In this document: positions 54,188 through 63,036 of the stretch, piece by piece
How the letters are laid out: every line of letters begins with the position of its first letter
Position numbering within the stretch: position 1 is the first letter of the stretch
Assembly (NCBI GenBank): GCA_963777485.1
Contig: CAVZQP010000002.1
Location: 1,364,001 to 1,428,000, forward strand
Reading direction: 5' to 3'
Source of the DNA: Bog-473 sp963777485
GTDB taxonomy: Bacteria; Actinomycetota; Acidimicrobiia; Acidimicrobiales; RAAP-2
Length of the DNA: 64,000 nucleotides
Made by a program: the position numbers and the translations under genes
The notes under the pieces: generated by a model
What the model saw: the letters and a program-made list of their open reading frames with translations, nothing else
What the model was told of the DNA's origin: nothing
The model's database searches: none

Positions 54188-55359
54188 GAGGCGGCCTCCG
54201 AGGGCACGGCGAGCCCGGACGGGACGGGCGTGCCGAGTGCCCGCGCCGCCGACCAGGCGCGGGCGCGCACCAACTCGGGGTCGTCGCCGCACACGGTCAC
54301 GTGCCCCAGTTTGCGCCCCGGTCGTGGGTCCTTGCCATACAGGTGCACGTGCGCACCCTCGACGGCCAGCCCCCGGGCGAGGAGTGCCGACGGGTCGGCA
54401 GCCTCGGGGCCGCCGAAGACGTTGACGCTGGCGACCTGGGGGTGCTGGGGTGCGGTCGAGCCCAGGGGCAGGTCGAGGACGGCGCGGACGTGGTTCTCGA
54501 ACTGGGAGGTCACGGCGCCCTCGATCGTCCAGTGCCCCGAGTTGTGCGGACGGGTCGCCACCTCGTTCACGAGGATCCGGCCCCCGGACCAGAAGAGCTC
54601 GATGGCCATGACACCGACGGCGCCGGCGATCTCGGCCACCTTCTGCCCGAGGCCGGTCGCCGCCTCGACGACCTCACTGGGGAGGCGACCCGGCACCAGA
54701 ACCTCGCGGCACACACCGTCCACCTGTGCGGTCTCGACGGCCGGCCAGGCCGAAGACGACCCGGAAGGGCGCCGTGCCACCATGACCGCCAACTCGGCGT
54801 CGAGCGCCAGCAGCTCCTCGACCACGACCAGGCCCTCGACGTGGGAGAGGACCTCGGCCGCTTCGGCCGCGTCGGCGACCGGCCAGACCCCTTTGCCGTC
54901 GTAGCCACCGCGTGCGGCCTTGAGCATGACGGGCCAGCCGTGCTCGCCGGCGAAACGGGAGACGGCGTCGGGCGCGTCAGATCCGGCGTCGACGATCGCG
55001 TAGGCGGGAACGGGGACCCCGGCGCTGTCGAGGACCGACCGCATGTGGGCCTTGTCGACGGCGAACTCGAGGGTTGACGTGCCGGGGCGCAGGACGTAGC
55101 CCTCCGCGGCGAGTCCGGCGACGATGTCGAGGTCGACCTGCTCGTGGTCGAAGGTGACGACGGCGCAGCGCTCGCACAGAGTGCGGATGTCGGCTTCGAC
55201 GAAGGGCGAGCCGATGACGACCTCGGCCGCGACGGCGCAGGCGGCGTCATCGGATCGCTGGGCCAGGACGGCCATGGACAGGCCCAGCGCGCTCGTTGCC
55301 TCCCCGGCCATGCGTGCCAGCTGCCCGGCCCCGACGAAGCCGATGTCGTGGGTGCTCAG
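54184..55359 (-). CDS. purK: 5-(carboxyamino)imidazole ribonucleotide synthase
   Basis: This ATP-grasp enzyme carboxylates AIR to N5-CAIR. The protein from ATG 55311 lacks the essential N-terminal motif; the frame upstream reads [14 protein letters not shown], the PurK GxGQLxRM, so the true start lies before it. The only near-canonical codon in frame is CTG 55359 ([12 protein letters not shown]). Other motifs: [40 protein letters not shown] and the [19 protein letters not shown] block. Coupled with purE. Divergent from the LLM gene. Confidence 0.93.
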   Translation of the reverse strand: MSTHDIGFVGAGQLARMAGEATSALGLSMAVLAQRSDDAACAVAAEVVIGSPFVEADIRTLCERCAVVTFDHEQVDLDIVAGLAAEGYVLRPGTSTLEFAVDKAHMRSVLDSAGVPVPAYAIVDAGSDAPDAVSRFAGEHGWPVMLKAARGGYDGKGVWPVADAAEAAEVLSHVEGLVVVEELLALDAELAVMVARRPSGSSSAWPAVETAQVDGVCREVLVPGRLPSEVVEAATGLGQKVAEIAGAVGVMAIELFWSGGRILVNEVATRPHNSGHWTIEGAVTSQFENHVRAVLDLPLGSTAPQHPQVASVNVFGGPEAADPSALLARGLAVEGAHVHLYGKDPRPGRKLGHVTVCGDDPELVRARAWSAARALGTPVPSGLAVPSEAAS

Positions 55360-55435
55360 CTCGCTCGCCCCCGTCCGGGGTTTCGCATAGACAGGGGGGA
55401 CACAGCAGGCAGATTACGCGAGGAGTCCGACGACC

Positions 55436-56356
55436 ATGGCCACACAACTGCGCATCGGGGCATTGCTCGATGTGGAGCAGCCGCTTGCCCGGATCGTGGC
55501 GCAGCTGCAGCGCTTCGAGGAGGCGGGGTTCGCTCACGCCTTCGCCTCGCAGATCTTCGGGCCCGACGCGTTGACCTTGCTGGCGGTGGCGGGGTCGCTG
55601 GTGCCCCGGATCGAGCTGGGCACCGGCGTCGTGCCGGTGTACCCGCGGCATCCGATGATGCTGGCGCAGCAAGCGCTGACCGTGCAGGCGGCGACCGACG
55701 ACCGCCTGATATTGGGGATCGGGCTGTCGCATCAAGTGGTGGTCGAGGGCATGTGGGGCATGAGCTTCGACAAGCCGTACTCGTACATGAAGGAGTACCT
55801 GTCCGCTCTGATGCCGCTGCTGCGGGGCGAGACCGTGTCGTTCGCGGGAGAGCGCATCACGTGCAACGCGTTCCAGCCGGTCGGGATGAAGGGCGCGGCG
55901 CCGCCGCCCGTGCTGGTCGCCGCACTGGGATCGGCGATGTTGAAGCTGGCGGGGAGGGTCGCCGACGGCACGATCACGTGGATGACCGGAACGGCGACGA
56001 TCCGTGACCACATCGCGCCGACGATCGGGGAGGCGGCCGCGGCGGCGGGGCGTCCCGCGCCGCGGGTGTTCGTGTCCCTGCCGGTGGCGGTGACGAGCGA
56101 CGTGGAGGCGGCGAAGGAGCGCATCAACAAGGAGCTGGCGATTTACCCGAACCTGCCCTCGTATCGAGCGATGCTCGACAAGGAGGGTGCACAGAGCCCG
56201 GCCGATGTCGGCTTCATCGGTGACGAGGAGACGGTGGCGGCCGCGGTGGGCCGGCTGGCGGAGGCAGGCGCCACGGACTTCGGTGCGGCGATCACCGGAG
56301 ACTCCACCGAGCGCGAGCGGGGCTTCGCGTTGATGAGCGAGCTGGCGAAGGGCTGA
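55436..56356 (+). CDS. F420-dependent LLM-class oxidoreductase
   Basis: The 306 residues form a complete luciferase-like barrel: RIGALLDVEQPLARIVAQLQRFEEAGF, IELGTGVVPVYPRHPMMLAQQALTVQAATDDRLILGIG, SHQVVVEGMWGMSFDKPYSYMKEYL and the PPVLVAALGSAMLKLAGRVADG segment. It resembles the F420-dependent family that includes methylene-H4MPT reductase-like and N5-N10 enzymes of actinobacteria; the substrate is unknown. CGAGGAG upstream of the ATG is the ribosome site. Confidence 0.9.
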   Translation: MATQLRIGALLDVEQPLARIVAQLQRFEEAGFAHAFASQIFGPDALTLLAVAGSLVPRIELGTGVVPVYPRHPMMLAQQALTVQAATDDRLILGIGLSHQVVVEGMWGMSFDKPYSYMKEYLSALMPLLRGETVSFAGERITCNAFQPVGMKGAAPPPVLVAALGSAMLKLAGRVADGTITWMTGTATIRDHIAPTIGEAAAAAGRPAPRVFVSLPVAVTSDVEAAKERINKELAIYPNLPSYRAMLDKEGAQSPADVGFIGDEETVAAAVGRLAEAGATDFGAAITGDSTERERGFALMSELAKG

Positions 56357-56386
56357 GCCGAGGGCGCCCCGGCGCGCGAGAGCGGG

Positions 56387-56983
56387 TCAGCGCTCGAGTG
56401 TCGTGAACTTGTACTCGTTGAGGTCGGGCAGCGAGTCGAAGAGCTGCAGCACGCCGTCGATGTTGCGACGCGCCCGTTGCGCGTCGCCCTTCGGCCGGCT
56501 CATGATGCGCACGAACACGGCGCGCCCGTCGACGACGAAGGTGGGGACGCCGAAGGCGGCCCAATCGTCGACGGACTTTTCGTGGGCCCGGCGGATCTCC
56601 TCGATCGGCGCGCCGGACTGCACCTCTGCGATGACTTTGTCTCCCGGGACGCCGACGCCGTCGAGAACGCCGGCCACGACCTCGGGGAGACGGAGATCCA
56701 GACCGTCGTCGTGCCGGGCCGCGAAGAGGGCGACGTGTGCATCGAGGAACCGGTCGGGGTACTGGTCGCGCACAACGACGCCCGACGCCAGGGCCATGAG
56801 GTCCTTGGCCTTGTCGGGGTTGTCCCACACGGCCGGATCGCCCTCGGCCACGTGGATCTGGCTCAGGGAGAACGGGAGGAACGTGACGTCCCAGTCGGCC
56901 CCGTCGGCCAGACCGGCGGCGATGTGCTCATGGGCGTTGCGGGCGAACGGACAGCGGTAATCCCAGTTGACGGCGAACTTCAT
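56387..56983 (-). CDS. DsbA-family protein with a CxxA active-site motif
   Basis: The 198 residues look like the DsbA/FrnE thioredoxin-like fold with a helical insert and a C-terminal cis-Pro region (AAFGVPTFVVDGRAVFVRIM). The active-site position reads YRCPFARNAHEH (residues ~9-20), so the second Cys of CPxC is Ala and only one Cys remains; a mycothiol- or monothiol-based mechanism is possible. It overlaps the PAP2 gene by 4 bp. Confidence 0.82.
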   Translation of the reverse strand: MKFAVNWDYRCPFARNAHEHIAAGLADGADWDVTFLPFSLSQIHVAEGDPAVWDNPDKAKDLMALASGVVVRDQYPDRFLDAHVALFAARHDDGLDLRLPEVVAGVLDGVGVPGDKVIAEVQSGAPIEEIRRAHEKSVDDWAAFGVPTFVVDGRAVFVRIMSRPKGDAQRARRNIDGVLQLFDSLPDLNEYKFTTLER

Positions 56984-57576
56984 AACTTTTCCAACAGGAC
57001 CTCGTTGGTAGTCATTCCCCGGCTGCGGGCGCGCCGGCCTCTGCGGCCGCCGCGGGTGCCGGGTGTCACCAGGTTGACAAACGGGCGGATCCCGAGCCCG
57101 AGCACCGACCCGATGGCGGCTCCGCCGATGACGTCGCTCGGGTGGTGCGCCCGCAGGTGCACCCGGCTGGCGGCCACCGCCGCGGCGAAGCCGACGTTGG
57201 CCGCGGTCTGCGCGTCGGAGTCCGCGAGGACGAACGCGGTGCAGAAGGCCGCGAGGGTGTGGCCGCTCGGGAAGCTGCTGCTCGAGGGCGTCCGCACGGC
57301 GGCGGAGAGGTGGTCGTCGGGCCGTTCCCGGGCGACCGCCTGCTTCACGACCCGGTTGACGATCATCGACGAGAAGCCGGCGGCGGCGAGCGCCACGACG
57401 GCCCGCCGGCGGTCGGGGCCGCGGCGGCGCGCCTTGAAAGCGGCGAGCACGACCCAGATGAGCCCGTAGTCGGCCAGGTTGGAGAGGACCGCAGCGGCGC
57501 GGTCGGCCTGAGGGTTGCCCCGCAGCGGTTCGAAGGCGGCGTCGACCGCCTCGTCGATCGCCGTCATCTGGGACAT
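56980..57576 (-). CDS. PAP2-superfamily phosphatase
   Basis: About 198 residues from ATG 57576. Hydrophobic helices flank the three-part PAP2 signature: KQAVARERPDD, the PSGHTLAAFCT block (~residue 105) and SRVHLRAHHPSDVIGG with the catalytic His. It would dephosphorylate a lipid phosphate such as undecaprenyl-diphosphate or phosphatidate. Overlaps the DsbA-like gene start by 4 bp and is separated by 1 bp from the RecB-like gene. Confidence 0.9.
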   Translation of the reverse strand: MSQMTAIDEAVDAAFEPLRGNPQADRAAAVLSNLADYGLIWVVLAAFKARRRGPDRRRAVVALAAAGFSSMIVNRVVKQAVARERPDDHLSAAVRTPSSSSFPSGHTLAAFCTAFVLADSDAQTAANVGFAAAVAASRVHLRAHHPSDVIGGAAIGSVLGLGIRPFVNLVTPGTRGGRRGRRARSRGMTTNEVLLEKL

Positions 57577-57577
57577 G

Positions 57578-58348
57578 TCAAGCCGCGAAGGCGGGGCAGG
57601 AGGCCTTGAAGCTGCAGTAGTCGCAGAGGGGGCCGACATTGGGCCGGAAGTCTTCGGCATTGCAGGCTCGTTCTATCGCAGTCCAGACGGCGGTGGCCCG
57701 TTTGCGCTGGCCCCGGATGGTCTGCTCGGTCGCGATCGCCGTGATCACCAGCGGCTCGCGCAGGTAGAGCAGCCGCACCTCCGCGGGCGCCTGCCCGAGC
57801 ATGCTCTCGCACAGGAGGGCATACGTCTGGACCCCGCCGAGGCTGCCCCGCTCGAAACGCTCGCTCGGCGCGCGGCCCGTCTTGTAGTCGACGACGATCA
57901 GCCGCCCGTCGGGCATCACGTCGAGGCGGTCGATGATGCCGCGGAGGCGCAGACCGTCGAGATCGGTCTCGACTCCGAGCTCGACGCCGACCGCCCGAGC
58001 CTCGTTCGGGTCCTCGAGGAGGAAGTAGTTCGCCACGAGCCGGCGCGCGTCCGCGACGAACTCGGCGGCGGCGGCGTCGTCGAGGCCGAGCCCCACGACC
58101 TCCGCGTCGTCCCGGAGGGCGTCCCAGGCGCGCCCGACTTCCTCCGCCGCTGCCACCGGCGTCCGCGCGCCGGCCGGGTGGTGCCAGAACAGGCGCTCGA
58201 GGGCGGCGTGCACGAGCGTCCCCTTCACTGCCGGCGGCGACGGCGGCTCGGGAAGGCGCTCGATCTGGGAGAACCGGAACGCGAGCGGGCAGCTCGTGAA
58301 CGAGCTCACCTTGGAGGGGCTCAGGGTGCGCGGGGGACTCAGAGCCAT
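57578..58348 (-). CDS. RecB-family PD-(D/E)XK nuclease
   Basis: The 256 residues match the stand-alone RecB/AddB-type nuclease domain: SPSKVSSFTSCPLAFRF with the first cluster Cys, VKGTLVHAALERLFWH, RGIIDRLDVMPDGRLIVVDYKTGRAP (catalytic D and DYK) and a C-terminal CDYCSFKASCP cluster. The four Cys positions suggest an Fe-S cluster as in AddB. It probably trims DNA. TAGTCT lies 6 nt before the ATG, so the transcript is likely leaderless. Confidence 0.92.
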   Translation of the reverse strand: MALSPPRTLSPSKVSSFTSCPLAFRFSQIERLPEPPSPPAVKGTLVHAALERLFWHHPAGARTPVAAAEEVGRAWDALRDDAEVVGLGLDDAAAAEFVADARRLVANYFLLEDPNEARAVGVELGVETDLDGLRLRGIIDRLDVMPDGRLIVVDYKTGRAPSERFERGSLGGVQTYALLCESMLGQAPAEVRLLYLREPLVITAIATEQTIRGQRKRATAVWTAIERACNAEDFRPNVGPLCDYCSFKASCPAFAA

Positions 58349-58460
58349 CGCGTCAGACTACGGCGGGGCTGCGACCGCACCGGTTCATTTCCCGGGTCCG
58401 GTCCTGGACCGGGGTCCGGTTCGGAGCGGGTAAAAAGAGGTCACATGGCACCGCGCATAC

Positions 58461-58730
58461 GTGGCTGATCTCCGCCGCTCCACCCGCTGGGCCGGGCTGC
58501 GCCCGGGCGATCCGGTGCAGGTCGAGGGCACGCGGCTGCGTGGCGCGTCGTGGGCCTTCGTGGCGCACGTGACCAACGGCGAGACGGGGGAGGCCTGGGT
58601 CGAGGTGGTGGGCGGCCGCGCCGGCGACCGTTCCGTCCGCTCCTTCCGGCCGGACCAGCTCTATGCGCCCTCGGCGCGTCCGGGCCGGGATGCCTCACTG
58701 GCCGAGGCACCCGGGCTGCCACTCGAGTGA
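58461..58730 (+). CDS. Small conserved protein of unknown function
   Basis: The 89-residue product (GTG 58461) has a beta-rich look: GLRPGDPVQVEGTRLRGASWAFVAHVTNGETGEAWVEVVGGRAG, in part, followed by SVRSFRPDQLYAPS. It has no transmembrane helix or catalytic motif that I recognise; the LRPGDPVxV and RxxxPDQLY features suggest a small barrel. Its stop overlaps the acetyltransferase GTG (GTGA), implying coupling. Confidence 0.65.
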   Translation: MADLRRSTRWAGLRPGDPVQVEGTRLRGASWAFVAHVTNGETGEAWVEVVGGRAGDRSVRSFRPDQLYAPSARPGRDASLAEAPGLPLE

Positions 58731-59278
58731 TACCCGTCCTCACGACGGAGCGGCTCGTCCTGCGCCCCTTCACGCCCGACGACCTGCCCGCGCTCACGGT
58801 CCTCCACGCCGAGGAGTCGTTCTGGTGGTACCCGTTGCGTCGCGGCATGTCGGAGCAGGAGACCGAGGACTTCCTCTCACGTGTGATCGAGCGCTACGAC
58901 TCCGACGGCTTCGGCCTCGAGGCGGTCGAGGACCGTGCCGGCGGGACGATGATGGGGTGGGCCGGGCTCGCGGTGCCGCACTTCCTGCCCCAGATCCTCC
59001 CCGCCGTCGAGGTGGGGTGGCGCCTGGGAGGAGCGCACCGGGGACAGGGGCTCGCCACCGAGGCGGGATCGGTCGCGGTGGACTGGGGCTTCACCGAGGG
59101 CGGCCTGGAGCGCATCGTGAGCATCTACGAGCCCGAGAACATCCCGTCGGGACGGGTCATGGAGCGACTGGGCTTCACCTTCGAGCGCATGACGTCGGGT
59201 CCGAGGGGCAACACTGTGCACGTGATGGAGCTGACGCGGCAGCGGTGGGCGGAGCGGGCCGGGAGCGCGCATGGGTGA
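58727..59278 (+). CDS. GNAT-family N-acetyltransferase
   Basis: The 183 residues have the RimJ/RimL-like GNAT pattern: LTTERLVLRPFTPDDLPAL at the start, EVGWRLGGAHRGQGLATEAGSVAVDWGF with the acetyl-CoA binding motif, and IYEPENIPSGRVMERLGF near the end. The acceptor (a ribosomal protein, antibiotic or small molecule) is unknown. GTG 58727 overlaps the upstream stop; the 3' end overlaps the thioesterase start by 8 bp. Confidence 0.9.
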   Translation: MIPVLTTERLVLRPFTPDDLPALTVLHAEESFWWYPLRRGMSEQETEDFLSRVIERYDSDGFGLEAVEDRAGGTMMGWAGLAVPHFLPQILPAVEVGWRLGGAHRGQGLATEAGSVAVDWGFTEGGLERIVSIYEPENIPSGRVMERLGFTFERMTSGPRGNTVHVMELTRQRWAERAGSAHG

Positions 59279-60095
59279 CATCGAGGAGCAGACCGCAGTA
59301 CGTCCCGCCGGTGAGGGCCGCTACACCGCCGACGTCCATCAGGACTGGGAGATCTGGGGGCCCTGCGGCGGCTATGTCGCGGCCATCGCCTTGCGGGCAG
59401 CGGGGGCGGAGAGCGGGCTGTTGCGGCCCGCCAGTTTCTTCTGCCACTACCTCGCGGTCGCGGCGTTCGAGCCGGTCGACCTGACGGTCACCTCGTTGCG
59501 CTCGGGCCGGACGGTCCACGCCCAACGTGTCGAGATGACCCAGCACGACCGTCCGGTGCTCGACGCGATGGTGTGGTCGGTCGGCGAGGTCGCCGGCCTC
59601 GAGCACGAGGACATGTCGCCGCCCGACGTGCCCGGTCCGGAAGGTCTGCCCAGCATCGAGGAGCGCCTCCCCGACGAGGACCGTCCCCCCTTCGCCTACT
59701 GGGGCAACTTCGACCAGCGGCCGCTGGCGTGGTCCGACTCCTGGCCGCCCGACGGCCCGCTGCCGCCGACGTGGCAGACCTGGGTGCGGCCACGACCCCG
59801 CGCCACCTTCGACGACCCGTGGGTGGACGGCGCGCGGTCGCTCATCGTCCTCGACGTCGGGAGCTGGCCGGCGGGGTCGCGGCCGCACGCGTATCTCGAG
59901 CCACCCTTCGTCGCGCCGAGTCTCGACCTCTACGCGTCGTTCCAGTACCCGGGAAGTGCCTCGGAGTGGATGTTGCTCGACGCGCACTCGCCCGTCTCCC
60001 AGGGTGGCCTGCTCTCGTGGACCGGGCGGGTCTGGTCGCAGGACCGCCGTCTGATCGCCAGCGGCGGGGGCCAGGCGGTGTTCCGGCACACCTGA
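59271..60095 (+). CDS. TesB-like acyl-CoA thioesterase
   Basis: The 274 residues form a double hot-dog protein: TADVHQDWEIWGPCGGYVAAIALRAAG, PASFFCHYLAVAAFEPVDLTVTSLRSGRTVHAQRVEMTQ and the C-terminal LDLYASFQYPGSASEWMLLDAHSPVSQGGLLSWTGRVWSQDRRLIASGGG. It probably hydrolyses acyl-CoA esters in the cytosol. It ends the three-gene coupled group, followed by the hip operator region. Confidence 0.85.
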   Translation: MGDIEEQTAVRPAGEGRYTADVHQDWEIWGPCGGYVAAIALRAAGAESGLLRPASFFCHYLAVAAFEPVDLTVTSLRSGRTVHAQRVEMTQHDRPVLDAMVWSVGEVAGLEHEDMSPPDVPGPEGLPSIEERLPDEDRPPFAYWGNFDQRPLAWSDSWPPDGPLPPTWQTWVRPRPRATFDDPWVDGARSLIVLDVGSWPAGSRPHAYLEPPFVAPSLDLYASFQYPGSASEWMLLDAHSPVSQGGLLSWTGRVWSQDRRLIASGGGQAVFRHT

Positions 60096-60180
60096 GCTGT
60101 CGGCCGGCACATTCGTCATGCGACATGCGGGCTTTCCCAGGAAGATCGGCCCAATCAAGTCCCGGCTGGTTTGCTCCGAT

Positions 60181-60200
60181 ATGGACAGTACACTATCCAT
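60181..60200. promoter_or_regulatory. hip operator O1 of module 2
   Basis: ATGGACAGTACACTATCCAT is an imperfect palindrome (ATGGA-N10-TCCAT) containing TACACT (60189-60194), a plausible -10. Its centre is 30 bp from that of O2. Confidence 0.7.
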
Positions 60201-60210
60201 AATGACGGTT

Positions 60211-60230
60211 ATGGATACTTCTGTATCCAT
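60211..60230. promoter_or_regulatory. hip operator O2 of module 2
   Basis: ATGGATAC-TTCT-GTATCCAT is a perfect palindrome with 8-bp arms. The GGATA/TATCC halves recall HipB operators of the TATCC-N8-GGATA type. It sits directly before the AGGAGG ribosome site of hipB. Confidence 0.8.
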
Positions 60231-60243
60231 TTAGGAGGAGGAT

Positions 60244-60573
60244 GTGGCACGCCGCCAGTATCTCTCACAGACCAAGAATGCAGCCAGGACCCTGGGTCTC
60301 CAGCTCGCGGCAGCTCGTCGAAGGCAACGCCGCACCGCAGAAGAGATCGCCGAGCGGGCCCACCTGACCCGGGTCACGCTTCGTCGGATCGAACGAGGCG
60401 ATCCGGATGTCGCCCTGGGTCTGTACTTCGAAGTAGCCACGGTGCTCTCGGTGCCCCTCTTCGGCGCCCAGGGCCGCGAATTGGCCGAATTAGCGGCACG
60501 GGGAGAGCGGGATCTGGCCTTACTGCCCTCTCGGGTCGACGTACGCCTGGAGGACGTCGACGATGACTTCTGA
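60244..60573 (+). CDS. hipB: HipB-type HTH antitoxin, module 2
   Basis: The 109-residue protein has an Xre-like helix-turn-helix (AARRRQRRTAEEIAERAHLTRVTLRRIERGD, in part, residues ~22-53) and an acidic C-terminus (DVRLEDVDDDF). AGGAGG lies 5-6 nt before GTG 60244. The two palindromic operators upstream fit its role as repressor of its own operon. It overlaps hipA by 11 nt. The sequence is quite different from the HipB of module 1. Confidence 0.9.
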   Translation: MARRQYLSQTKNAARTLGLQLAAARRRQRRTAEEIAERAHLTRVTLRRIERGDPDVALGLYFEVATVLSVPLFGAQGRELAELAARGERDLALLPSRVDVRLEDVDDDF

Positions 60574-61801
60574 CGGCCCGGCATTTGTCTGGGCCTGGCT
60601 GCCAGGAGCAAGTGAGCCGGTTGTCGCGGGCAGGGTCGACCAGGTCGATCGAGAGCTGCGTTTCACCTATGGCCGGTCCTATCTCCGACGCGCGGATGCC
60701 ATCGCTCTCCAACCTGACGGCCTTCCCCTTGAACCGGGCCAGCAACGCCCACCAGCAGGACTCGATGCACACGGGGTGATTCGCGACGCCGCCCCCGACT
60801 CTTGGGGCATGCAGGTGATCTTGCGCCGGCTGGCTGGAACCGAAGCCCGCGACACCGGTGAACTGCCGCTTCTCACCTACCTCTTGGAGTCCGGGTCGAA
60901 CCGCGTCGGCGCGCTGGACTTTCAGTCCGCACCTGACCGCTACCGAGCCCGGATAACGCACGGGAGCCTGACAGAACTGGTCGAGGCAGGGGAGCGTCTC
61001 GCCCAGGGGCTGCCGTTCTCGCCCGAGCTCGATGATGCCCTCACCTATGGCACAGCCATCGGTGGTGCGCGCCCCAAAGCACTACTGGTCGACGGGGAAC
61101 GACAGCGCATCGCCAAGTTCTCGGTTTCCACCGACACCTTCCCGTGGATCGAGGCGGAGGCAGTCGGGATGGAGTTGGCGCGACGCTGCGGCGTCAGCGT
61201 CGCCGCGACGCGACCCACTCAGGCCGCTGGGCGCGACGTCCTTCTCATTGATCGATTCGATCGGCCAGATGGAGGATCGCGCCGATCCGTCCTGAGTGGC
61301 CTCACGTTGCTGGGGCTACACGAGCTGGCTTCTCGCTATGGCTCGTACGTGGATCTTGCTGAGCGCATTCGCCTCGGTTTCGACAGGCCGGAAGACGCGC
61401 TCCACGAGATGTTCAAGAGGATCGTCGTGAACGTGCTCGTGGGCAACACCGATGATCACCCCCGTAACCATGCGGCCTTTTGGGACGGGATCAGCTTGAA
61501 GCTCACTCCTGCGTTCGATGTCTGCCCGCAACCCCGCTCGACCGGTGAGTCCCAGCAGCTGATGGCGATCAGTCCGAATGGTGATCGCCGATCGCGCCTC
61601 AGTGTGTGCGTGGATGCCTCCGGGGTCTTCGGGCTCTCGGCAACGGCGGCGCAGTCGATAGCCGACGAGTGTTCCAGCGTGGTGCGTGACCAATTCGACG
61701 AAGTCTGCGACAAGCTGGAAGTCAGGGAAACGACCCGGACTCTGCTGTGGCGGCGATCGGTCGCCAATGACTCAGTCTTCTATCCGCTTGACGCGGACTG
61801 A
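60563..61801 (+). CDS. hipA: HipA-type kinase toxin, module 2
   Basis: The 412 residues contain the HipA N-terminal domain (FTYGRSYLRRADAIALQPDGLPL), RDAAPDSWGMQVI, the P-loop-like GTAIGGARPKALL (~residue 160), AKFSVSTDTFPWIEAE, RFDRPDGG and the catalytic block NVLVGNTDDHPRNHAAF (~residue 295) with LTPAFDVCPQPR carrying the metal Asp. All kinase residues are intact, so it should be active. It is closer to the classical HipA layout than module 1. Confidence 0.92.
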   Translation: MTSDGPAFVWAWLPGASEPVVAGRVDQVDRELRFTYGRSYLRRADAIALQPDGLPLEPGQQRPPAGLDAHGVIRDAAPDSWGMQVILRRLAGTEARDTGELPLLTYLLESGSNRVGALDFQSAPDRYRARITHGSLTELVEAGERLAQGLPFSPELDDALTYGTAIGGARPKALLVDGERQRIAKFSVSTDTFPWIEAEAVGMELARRCGVSVAATRPTQAAGRDVLLIDRFDRPDGGSRRSVLSGLTLLGLHELASRYGSYVDLAERIRLGFDRPEDALHEMFKRIVVNVLVGNTDDHPRNHAAFWDGISLKLTPAFDVCPQPRSTGESQQLMAISPNGDRRSRLSVCVDASGVFGLSATAAQSIADECSSVVRDQFDEVCDKLEVRETTRTLLWRRSVANDSVFYPLDAD

Positions 61802-61821
61802 CTCCTCATCGGGCCCCCGAA

Positions 61822-62973
61822 CTACTCGACCGAGTACCCGTCCATCCGGGCCAGGATGCGGAGCATGACCTCGTCGGCGCCCGCGCCGATGGAGTCGAGC
61901 CGCGTGTCGCGGAAGTAGCGCGACGTCCAGTTCTCGTCCATGTAGCCCATGCCGCCGTGGAACTGCACGGCCCAGTCCGCCACCTCCCGCTGCAACCGGG
62001 AGCCGAGCAGCTTGCCGATGGTGGCGTAGCGCGTGGCGTCCTCGCCCCGGCTCACGGCCTCGGCGATCATCGACGCGTAGTGCTGCAAGACGTCGTGACG
62101 CGCCCTGAGCTCGGCCAGCGTGAACTGCACGTACTGGTTGGCCAACAGCGGTGCCCCGAAGGCCTTGCGCTCACGTACGTAGGAAGCGGTCCTCTCGAGC
62201 GCCAGCTCGATGGACCCCACCTGCTTGTAGAAGGTGGTCAGGCGTTCGGCCTGGAACTGCACCATCTGCTGCTGGAAGCCCCGGCCGATCTCGCCGATGG
62301 TGTTGGCGACGGGCACCCGCACATCGGAGAAGGACAACTCCGCGGTGTCGCTCGACCACATGCCGAGCTTCTCGAGCTTCCGGGAGACGGCGACACCCGG
62401 CACGTCCGTCGGCACCACGATCAATGACATGCCGCGGGCCCCGTCGGACTCGTCGGAGGTGCGCGCCAGCAGGCACAGCCAGTCGGCCTGAACCCCGTTC
62501 GTGATGAAGAGCTTCGAGCCGTTGATGACCCACTCGTCGCCGTCGCGCACGGCGCGGGTGCGGATGCCGGCGACGTCGCTGCCGGCATCGGGCTCGGTGA
62601 CCGCGATCGACGTCACGACCTCGCCCCGGACGGCGGGCGCCAGGAATTTCTCCTTCAACTCCGGGCTGCCGTAGCGGTGCAGCGCCGGCGTGGACATGGA
62701 CATCTGGACGGCTATGGCCATGGGGACGCCGCCGCAGCTGACCCGCCCCAGTTCCTCGGCCGCGATCCGGGTGAAGCTGTGATCCGCTCCCATGCCGCCG
62801 TAGGCCTCGTCGTACTCCAACCCGAACAGGCCGACCGCGCCCAGCTTCGGGAAAAGCTCGTGGGCGGGGAACATCCGGGCCGCCTCCCACTCGTCGACGT
62901 GCGGCTCGATCTCACGCTCGAACAGGTCGCGCAGCGTCTTGCGGAACAGTTGCTGCTCGTCGGACTCGATCAC
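61822..62973 (-). CDS. Acyl-CoA dehydrogenase
   Basis: The 383-residue FAD enzyme oxidises acyl-CoA to the 2,3-enoyl-CoA. It shows GAVGLFGLEYDEAYGGMGADH, VTSIAVTEPDAGSDVAGIRTRAVRDGDEWVINGSKLFITNG, FSDVRVPVANTIGEIGRGFQQ, RKAFGAPLLANQYVQFTLAEL and a terminal GAGADEVMLRILAR. GTG 62973 has TACCGT six bases upstream, so it is likely leaderless. It diverges from the enoyl-CoA hydratase gene, indicating one acyl-CoA degradation locus. Confidence 0.94.
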   Translation of the reverse strand: MIESDEQQLFRKTLRDLFEREIEPHVDEWEAARMFPAHELFPKLGAVGLFGLEYDEAYGGMGADHSFTRIAAEELGRVSCGGVPMAIAVQMSMSTPALHRYGSPELKEKFLAPAVRGEVVTSIAVTEPDAGSDVAGIRTRAVRDGDEWVINGSKLFITNGVQADWLCLLARTSDESDGARGMSLIVVPTDVPGVAVSRKLEKLGMWSSDTAELSFSDVRVPVANTIGEIGRGFQQQMVQFQAERLTTFYKQVGSIELALERTASYVRERKAFGAPLLANQYVQFTLAELRARHDVLQHYASMIAEAVSRGEDATRYATIGKLLGSRLQREVADWAVQFHGGMGYMDENWTSRYFRDTRLDSIGAGADEVMLRILARMDGYSVE

Positions 62974-63036
62974 CGGCCAACGGTACCACCGGCCCTTTTC
63001 GGTCCACCCAGGCGTGCCCCCCTACACTGCGCATCC
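62974..63036. promoter_or_regulatory. Divergent promoter between acyl-CoA dehydrogenase and enoyl-CoA hydratase
   Basis: Minus-strand TACCGT (62985-62980) is 6 nt from the dehydrogenase GTG; plus-strand TACACT (63023-63028) is 8 nt from the hydratase GTG. The 63-bp interval thus carries two leaderless promoters. Confidence 0.5.
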
